Assembly (NCBI GenBank): GCA_950295325.1
Contig: OX485803.1
Coordinates: 39,137,554 to 39,201,553, forward strand
Length of the DNA: 64,000 nt
Direction of reading: 5' to 3'
From: Polytrichum commune
Taxonomy: Eukaryota > Streptophyta > Polytrichopsida > Polytrichales > Polytrichaceae
The notes under the pieces were generated by a model, which worked only from the letters and a program-made list of their open reading frames with translations, searched no databases and had not been told where the DNA came from. Shown piece after piece: positions 57,495 through 64,000 of the stretch. The position numbers and the translations under genes are program-made. Within the stretch, counting starts at the first letter, position 1, and each line of letters begins with the position of its first letter.

Positions 57495-58558
57495 CCCAAG
57501 TAAGTACTTCCACTAAAGAACATATTTTCTCATTCACATTTTAATATTTTATCTATTCTTTCAATTATGTTCAGTGTTCAAATGTTTAGGGTATAATGGT
57601 GAAAAAATTGTCAATAAGAAATTGTGTGATCTAGAAGAGTTGCATTATAACCACATGCATCAGCTTCTTATCTAAAGGTTTTGTATTCACCATTCATCAA
57701 AAACCAAGGATTATGTACTAGGTCATTGGTTTAGTATATGAGCAATCCCAAGAGGTACTAGTATTTAAGGCATGTATTTCATCATTCTCAAATCTAGGGA
57801 GTTGTTGTGGTTTTATATGAGGGCGTGCCTTATATGCCAAGTAGTTGTTGAATTGATTGTCTGCTAAGGTTGTTGATATGTACAGTGGTATGGTTGCATG
57901 GTAGGGAACACAATTACAAGGGCTAGGAGGACTCAACTCATGGAGACTTCCAGCCTCAAGCAGTCATCTACTGTAACCTGAACCAAAACCAATCTTGCAC
58001 TCCCTTGAGTGAAATCCCGGATGGTGTCTTCATGTGGCCAAGTTGCATGCATATGCTCTTAGAGCATGTTTAAAGCGTTTTTGGTACAATTTTATAGCCT
58101 TATCATATACTATGTGTGACAATGCGTGCTCACTATTGAATGAAAAAGACACCATGACAAGGGTCTTACCATTTTATGTGTAACGAGCATGGGATTTGCT
58201 ATGTAGACCATTTAGTTTCAAATGTGTAACCATGCTTCTCTATGCCTCACATGTCTCGGATGATAGCGTGTGCAATTGTTTTTCATATCCTTTGCTTTGA
58301 ATTTGGAGGTTGGAATTGACAAAAAGATTAGCCCATTCATATTTCTTAGACCTCATATCATTCCACTTTTCCATCATGTGTAGCCCCTCAACCCTTGTCC
58401 CCTTCTTATGTATGTTCACAGAAAGCTAGAATGGACAACAAAATTGGAGCACTTAGTCCAAGTGACAAGCCAAGCTTTTGAAGCATTTGATTGACGTAGC
58501 ATGTGACAAAATTGACCTAGCATGTGATTGAGCAGAATTTGGACTATGACAAATTGGA
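57495..58558. other. 3' flank of the DDE-type gene
   Basis: No gene. The phrase AAATTGGAGCACTTAGTCCA occurs first at 58441-58460 and again inside the hairpin that follows, so it is a local repeat. Confidence 0.4.
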
Positions 58559-58668
58559 GCACTTAGTCCAAACTTGCATATGACAAAATTGGAGCAATTA
58601 CCACAAACTTTGAGTGTGAACTAGACTAAGTGCTCCAATTTTGTCATATGCAAGTTTGGACTAAGTGC
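58559..58668. repeat. 38-bp perfect hairpin between convergent genes
   Basis: Left arm 58559-58596 and right arm 58631-58668 are perfectly complementary over 38 bp, with a 34-base loop. The arms start GCACTTAGTCCAAACTTGCA. The position, about 1 kb past the stop of the + gene and 1.3 kb short of the end of the - locus, would place it in the 3' region of either transcript. Confidence 0.9.
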
Positions 58669-59987
58669 TTCATAAAATTCAAAGTCTTATAACATTCAAA
58701 GTATGGCTTAGAGCACTTAGAGTTTTATGAGTGCAAGTCTGAGTGACACAAATAAGTATATACTTTTCTCATTTGCTTATACAACATACACATTGAAATG
58801 GACAGAGTTCCATAACATACAGTTGTTGAGGTGTATACTACTTTGTCATCCTAGAGTGACACAAACACTAGGAGTGGGCTGAAAGATAGTTTCAAGGGGG
58901 AACATGCATAACTTACAACAATATTTCTGAATCAAGGCTCTTCCCAAAAATTACTTCCATACAATGTAGCATTACAGTTCTCCATCACAGTCTAGGCTCA
59001 ATACCAAGAAGTGGAGCATTGCAACTGAAGATTGGAACACAGTATCAAAATTGTTTTGTCTACAATTTCTCTAGGAACTATAACTATTCATATAGTAGAT
59101 GGTAGAGAATGAACTTCATTTTAGAAGAACTCCAAAAACATTCTTGTACATGCAAACAACAAATGTGTCAGGAGTGACCCACCGTATTAAACAACTTCAG
59201 TATGATGCAACATGAACCCTTATAACATATTATCATGCTTGTTTTGTCTGCATGTAAATCCTTTGTCAATTGCAAACAATGTAAATATGAAAACTTTGTG
59301 CATCATCTACCTAAATCTAGGAATAAACTTACCTTCAGGGTTGATAGTGTTTTAGTTGTAGAGGACTTACCTTTAGGGTTCATAGTGTTTTAGTTTCATA
59401 GGTGGAAACCCCCATCCTCAAATTGCGTCTTGTCCTTGATGCTGGTCCAGATGAGGATGCATGACCTGTTGTAGGAGTGGATGCCACATCACTCAACAAT
59501 GAAACTCATTTGTTGTTGATGAAGGTTGTGCAAGTGCACCTCTATCTGCATAATCACAACAAATGAGTATAAATGGTAGTGTTGGTGCAGTTGCTAGCAA
59601 AAATTTGTGCACATTTGCTAGCAAAATAGCAAAATAGCACAAACATGACTTGAATTGACCCAAAAAAAAAATGTGAACCTAAAAATGAAGACTACTCTAT
59701 ATGTTCAACATGGTGTTGTTGATTGGGTTGGCAAACATCTGCAACATCACAACTTATGAGTACAACTGGAAAGTAGGAAGAAAACACTACAATCAAATAA
59801 GAATAGCATGTATATGTTAAATCATGTGGGTGAGTGTTAGGTGTTTACCATGCTACCTTGGCACAATACTATGTTGCAGATCAGAAGATGATGACTATTA
59901 AGTCATCCCAACAAATCCCCAATCTTGCAACTAAAACTTATGAAGTCCTCAATTCTGCAAAAATTGAGTGTTTTTATTGGCACCAAT
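58669..59987. other. Spacer between convergent loci
   Basis: AT-rich with no recognised gene. The phrase acttacctt(c/t)agggttxatagtgttttagtt is directly duplicated at about 59329-59356 and 59369-59396. Could hold additional 3' exons of the - locus, which I cannot resolve. Confidence 0.35.
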
Positions 59988-61828
59988 TTAAACATCCAGT
60001 CTTTTTTGTATGGAATCAATGTTCTTTTGAAGAGTACCACCTTCTCCAACAAGGGAAACTAATTCATCAAGAGCATGTTTTACTTCCAATGCACAAAAAA
60101 TGTGAAAGTCTGCATCAGCCTCAGGACCACAAGCAGTTTGTTGCGCACGTGCCACTTCAAGGCGATCCTTGCACTGCAAGGTTTGGTATCCAATCTGGCT
60201 AAGATTACTTTGAACAAGCTTAATCTCTGCCCTTAGCCCAATGACAAACGCATCTCTATCACTCAACAACCTCATCAGGAGTTCTATTTTCTTTGCAAGT
60301 GCTTCTTTCTTCATATTGCAAACATGATCTTCATTTACAAATGAGGGATTGGGAGATTTCATAGGAGCATCACTCACTCTCTCACAAGTTGGAAACTTAG
60401 GAGAGGTAATAGGAGATTTACCCTTTCCCTTTATGTTTGTTGTGACAAGTGAAGTAGTAGGAGAGCTAATTGTCACAAAATCTGAATGTGGACGTTTATG
60501 TGCTTTATAGCCAAAGACTTGAACCACAACTGCAAATAAGGCCCAATTGATTGTACTACCTCTCCTCTCAGCGATGACTCCAAGTGCAATGGAGAGGCCA
60601 ACTTCTTTGGCTTGTGGCCATTCTCTTTGGTAAACCAAGGGCCACAAGGTAAGGATCCTCTCCTGCAGTTCCTTGGGATCTTTGTCCATGAAATGGTAAC
60701 CACCGTGACCTTGCCTAATTCCCCACAGACTATCACATTCTCGAATCAAGCCATCTCGCCCCTCAAAATCAACCTTCCTAGGATTCAAACCCACAATAGG
60801 AAGACCCACATGGTCCCTGAACCACTCAAATGAACCCCAATTACTCTCAACCATCCTGGAATACAAAGTGTAGATATGGAAGTGAAGGGGAGGAAGCTGA
60901 GGAAGAGTGGGAGGGGGCTGACAAAATGGAAAAGACCTGGTAGAGAAAGAAACTTTACATAGTAGGTTGGGTTGGAATAGTTTCTCACATAGAACTAGCA
61001 ATTATTTCATGCAACTTGCACATTATGTCCACATTAGTCGTTAATACATAGATGTACGATGAACTCGACTACTCCTAATGAGATGGTCGTTTGAACTTGA
61101 TTAAGGCAAGGGGAAGTTCTCCTAAACTCAAATGATATTCATAAATTGAAATGATACCAAGGGGGGTTTGCAAGGAAATGTACCTTGTGCAATTGAGGCC
61201 ATTTAAAGGCAATGATGATTAGGAAATTCACCATCAGGTGCATTATTGAACACTAGTAAAACATGTGGAATGAGGATCAAAGTAGACATACAAAGATTAG
61301 TTGGGGAATTAACACATGCAATGATGAGAGTCCAAGTGCAATGCTCTTGAATTCAAAAAATGGCTTTCCATTTTGAACAAATAACCAAATGGAAAAACAA
61401 TGTTTTGTTGATCTACATTGACTAAATTCCTCAATATACTAGAGCCTATGAAACCAAGAAAGAGAACTTGAAAGCTCTAAGACAATTTCATCATTTTTTG
61501 GCCTTTTCTGGGAGCAAGAGGCCCTCGTAGCCTGGTTTGAACTCTTGGAAAGGGGGCAGGTTGTGTTGGACTTTTTTTTCCTTTTTTTCACCTCCCTTGT
61601 TATGTCTTCTTGTGTGCCTTGACTTTCATTATGAAGAGCAAGACCATCAACTGTATTATCTACAGTTGTAGTCAGTTGATGCTCCGACTCCAGATTATTG
61701 ACCTGGGTTTCACGATCTTTCTCTAAACTTGCAACCCAGGTCAGTAATCCTGCATCATCATCATCACTATCAGTAAGATAATTGTTACCTAGGATTGGAT
61801 CATCCCCTGCAATTTCTACACATTGCAA
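59988..61828 (-). pseudogene. Unrecognised coiled-coil gene, two exon-like blocks
   Basis: The upstream block (61828-61439) may start as an exon after the acceptor ttgcag; it reads GDDPILGNNYLTDSDDDDAG, an acidic and then a basic segment with KKRKKK (nuclear-signal-like). The second block follows a good polypyrimidine tract and acceptor (ttccag|GATGG, exon from 60855): VESNWGSFEWFRDHVGLPIV, ECDSLWGIRQGHGGYHFMDK, then LSIALGVIAERRGSTINWAL, Ser/Pro-rich linker, and a heptad-rich C-terminus (KIELLMRLLSDRDAFVIGLR) to the stop at 59988. The pattern of an ..ExRRxxxxNW.. region plus coiled coil is one I recall from repeated gene families in mosses and ferns, function unknown. No catalytic motif. The second block is open for over 280 codons, so part may still be expressed. 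It may continue the transcript from 61832-64000. Typed as pseudogene because no clean donor joins the blocks. Confidence 0.45.
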
Positions 61829-61831
61829 CCC

Positions 61832-64000
61832 TCATTTTTTATTCTTTCTGGTCATCTGGTTGGAATTGTTGCAGATGATGAAGGAATTAAATGTTGCCGA
61901 CAGAGATAGGACCAAGGGATGTACAGGAGGGGAGTTAGGTTGTAGAAGGTGCCACCCTTTAATTGTGGTTGAACATGTTGGGCACCTTGTTAGTCCTTGA
62001 ACACATGCGAAACAAAAATCAGCATTTCCACAATCCTGCAGCCATCCACACATCATGTTAATGGCGTAAACAATTGAAATAGAAACTACAAAGGTCATTG
62101 ATGAAGCAACTCCTTTGAACTAACACAAAAAGGGATCGTACCTGAAGGCAAACTTTGGCTGGATTTATTGCACATATCTTGCAAGGTTGAAGTATTTTTT
62201 TTGCAATGTTGGGACTGGTCGCACTATTGGGTGAATCATCATGTGATAGATGAGGTGAATCATCAGGGGAATCTTGTTGTGACTCCTCAGGTATTTGGTG
62301 AGGTGTGGGGAGTCCAGGTATATGAGCAGTAGCCAATGAATGTGGTGATGCAGTCGAAGGTGAGCTGGATGGAGCATAGCACGATGCCCCATGTTCCACA
62401 ATAGTTCCTGAATCTGCAAAAACAACAAGTACTTGGAAATCAATTTTTTATTTATTGATTTTATGGTTCAAAGGATTTTTTCCTGAAATTTTTATGCAAG
62501 GTAAAAGTAGTAAGTCAGGAATGTTAAAAGTACTTTGGCATGCAAAAGGAAGGCAACATGTCACTCAAGGAAAGTTCAGGAATTTGTGAACTAGTTTTGG
62601 TATGATTTAGGACCTTTGAAGTACTTTAATATTGAGAGGAGGAAAAAAAAGTAAAGTACTTACAAGGCAAGTAATCTATGAAAATAAGAAATAAATAGCC
62701 GGAAGTACCAAGTATTCATAAAGGACTTTGTGCCGATGGCAAAGGGTTTAGGAAGTTCCTGAAGATTGAAAAGGACTCCCATACATCCTTAGGCTTTACT
62801 TTCGCCTAAACCCTAAACCCACAGAATTCACCCATGACTTCCAAGGAATTCATTGAACTCCAAACACATTCCATGCATGTCAAGAATGGGTTTTTTGTTC
62901 TTGCATGAAGCATACAAAGAAAGGACTTTGTCTTGAATATACTCTAAAGCATGCAGAAGATATAAGGAGAAGGGAATGAAAACAAGTAGTACTAGGAATG
63001 TTTGCAAAGTTATTTAGGTCATTTATTTCACTAAACAAGAAATGAACACATAAAATAATGCAAGTTAGAGTAAGTGTGCTCACCAGATTGAGGAGATATG
63101 TTGTTTAAGGCAAGAATTGTAGGCTTCCGCCCATGTTCTCCATAAGGTCTTATTCCCCATGTTGTGAGGCATTTGATGTCAATATCTTCTCCACGATCAG
63201 GAACTAAACATGCTAGCGAATTTCTAGCATGTTATGTAAAAACACCGTGGATGGTAGGTGTGGCCACAACTAGCTGCCAAATGCTCATGACATTCATACC
63301 ACAAATTGCAAACACGACAAGGGTTGAGTATGGAAATACTCTCTTTTGGGGAGTCTGGATGTGAGGGAAGGGGTTGTGGATAGAGGATTGCACCTCCACC
63401 CTTCTCCATTCTCAAAATTCGTTGTTGGAAAGCAGGTTGCAAGGACTCCAAGGACTTCATGATGACCAAAATAGATTTGTATTCCTTCCCGTCTAAGCCC
63501 TCGCCTTCATGTAGGGCATCACACTCCTCTCTGGTAACCCTAAGCTTCTCTACTGCATACCTCTCAGTCATCCTTTCACATGCTTTCTGGCATTCTAATT
63601 CCTTAAGGGTTTCAGAAGCCAACCTCAGCGCATCTTTCTTTTGAGCAATTTCAGAATCAAAGTGCCCAATATCAGATCCACTGTATCCAATGTCTAAACA
63701 AGCGGATTTTTTTCACTAAAAGGTCTTTAAGCACGGTCTCTAAGTTCTCAACAACCACCTTGGCTGCAGTAACTTTAACATCATATTTCTCAAACTCAGA
63801 CAGGGTTGCATTGTAAATGGCTTCATGCTAGGATAACAAAAGTTGAATCCTTTGAGCCCCAATAGTTTTTTTTCTCTCCTTCTAATTTGAGGACCTCTGC
63901 CTTCTATTTTAGACTTGCACACAATTGTTCTTTACGAACCAATGTGGCTTTCATGCCCTCAATGTCCAGTACAGACCAATTAGGAGGTGTTATAACCTTC
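61832..64000 (-). pseudogene. Coiled-coil, zinc-cluster and RING-finger gene, 5' end outside the window
   Basis: Read from 64000 down: NWSVLDIEGMKATLVRKEQL opens a long coiled-coil region broken by stops (two TAG where CAG would fit) and by a frameshift at an A-run near 63870. Then comes an open stretch from 63622 (SETLKELECQKACERMTERY). A Cys/His cluster follows, CRVCNLWYECHEHLAASCGH..YHPRC (about 63315-63238), with a frameshift after it near 63225. Splice sites fit donor tctg|gtgagc at 63083, acceptor tgcag at 62414, donor cttcag|gtacga at 62141 and acceptor ctgcag at 62036. They join a Ser/Pro/Asp-rich linker and PCKIC..NPAKVCLQ to DCGNADFCFACVQGLTRCPTC, a C-terminal RING-HC finger in which the usual His (CGH) is Asn. 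RING fingers usually mark ubiquitin ligases. Whether this one works is doubtful given the lesions and the missing His. Confidence 0.55.
62414..63083 (-). other. Predicted intron of the RING gene
   Basis: Bounded by gtgagc and tgcag on the minus strand. It contains scattered words (AAGTACTT, AGTTCCTGAAG, CAAGGAA) that also occur in the 81-bp intron repeat at 54760-55260, suggesting that the introns of the two loci were built from related sequence. Confidence 0.5.

Noticed and set aside
59834-60202. 122-codon + frame
   Set aside because: Antisense shadow of the coiled-coil end of the minus-strand gene; composition reflects reverse-complemented heptads.
1-64000. LTR retrotransposons, CRISPR arrays, bacterial operons, rRNA genes
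   Set aside because: No Gypsy or Copia polyprotein motifs, long terminal repeat pairs, regular spacer arrays or ribosomal sequence were found; the gene structure is eukaryotic.

Overview
The window is nuclear DNA from a plant, most likely a seedless one or a streptophyte relative (bryophyte, lycophyte, fern or charophyte). This rests on three things: AT-rich intergenic sequence with GT-AG introns; an R2-type LINE with a restriction-like endonuclease end; and protein families that I recall from such genomes. It is a repeat graveyard. I found no clearly intact host gene, no rRNA, no tRNA gene, no CRISPR array and no bacterial-style operon. Almost everything recognisable is a transposable element or its remains, and almost every long reading frame carries stops or frameshifts.

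Layout. 1-32 kb is intergenic DNA packed with non-autonomous elements. They are four Tourist-like MITEs with TTA/TAA target sites (4.6, 12.2, 18.5 and 26.3 kb); three related GGGCC-ended elements (15.8, 29.0 and 30.5 kb); a family with CTCGGGG ends and exact 8-bp target duplications (7.2 and 26.6 kb, again at 44.7 kb); a family with CTACAC...GTGTAG ends (4.2, 22.9, 25.2, 27.7, 28.0 and 31.7 kb); a hAT-type MITE (24.5 kb); a triple nest (19.4-20.05 kb); a decayed pogo/CENP-B-type DNA-binding fragment (21.2 kb); and two tRNA-like SINEs with 11- and 13-bp target duplications (25.8 and 28.5 kb).

32.4-37.06 kb is a near full-length PIF/Harbinger transposon. It has matching terminal inverted repeats, a Myb/SANT-like ORF1 on + and a DDE transposase on -, converging on a minisatellite spacer; both genes are broken. 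37.7-40.4 kb is the 3' half of a dead R2-like LINE on -. 40.4-53 kb is mostly anonymous, with a Mutator-type MITE (49.8 kb), an inverted pair of 410-bp MITEs (50.9-51.9 kb) and a few coding-like fragments.

53.7-64 kb is the most unusual part. A degraded intron-containing + strand gene encodes an RNase H-like/DDE-type protein with the motifs DFSEN, SDGCASQFKG and GSGHGKGPHDG. It converges on a - strand locus encoding coiled coils, a Cys/His zinc cluster and a C-terminal RING finger. A 38-bp perfect hairpin lies between them. The two may be the two genes of one large, poorly described DNA transposon whose far end lies beyond the window. That is an inference, not something the sequence proves.
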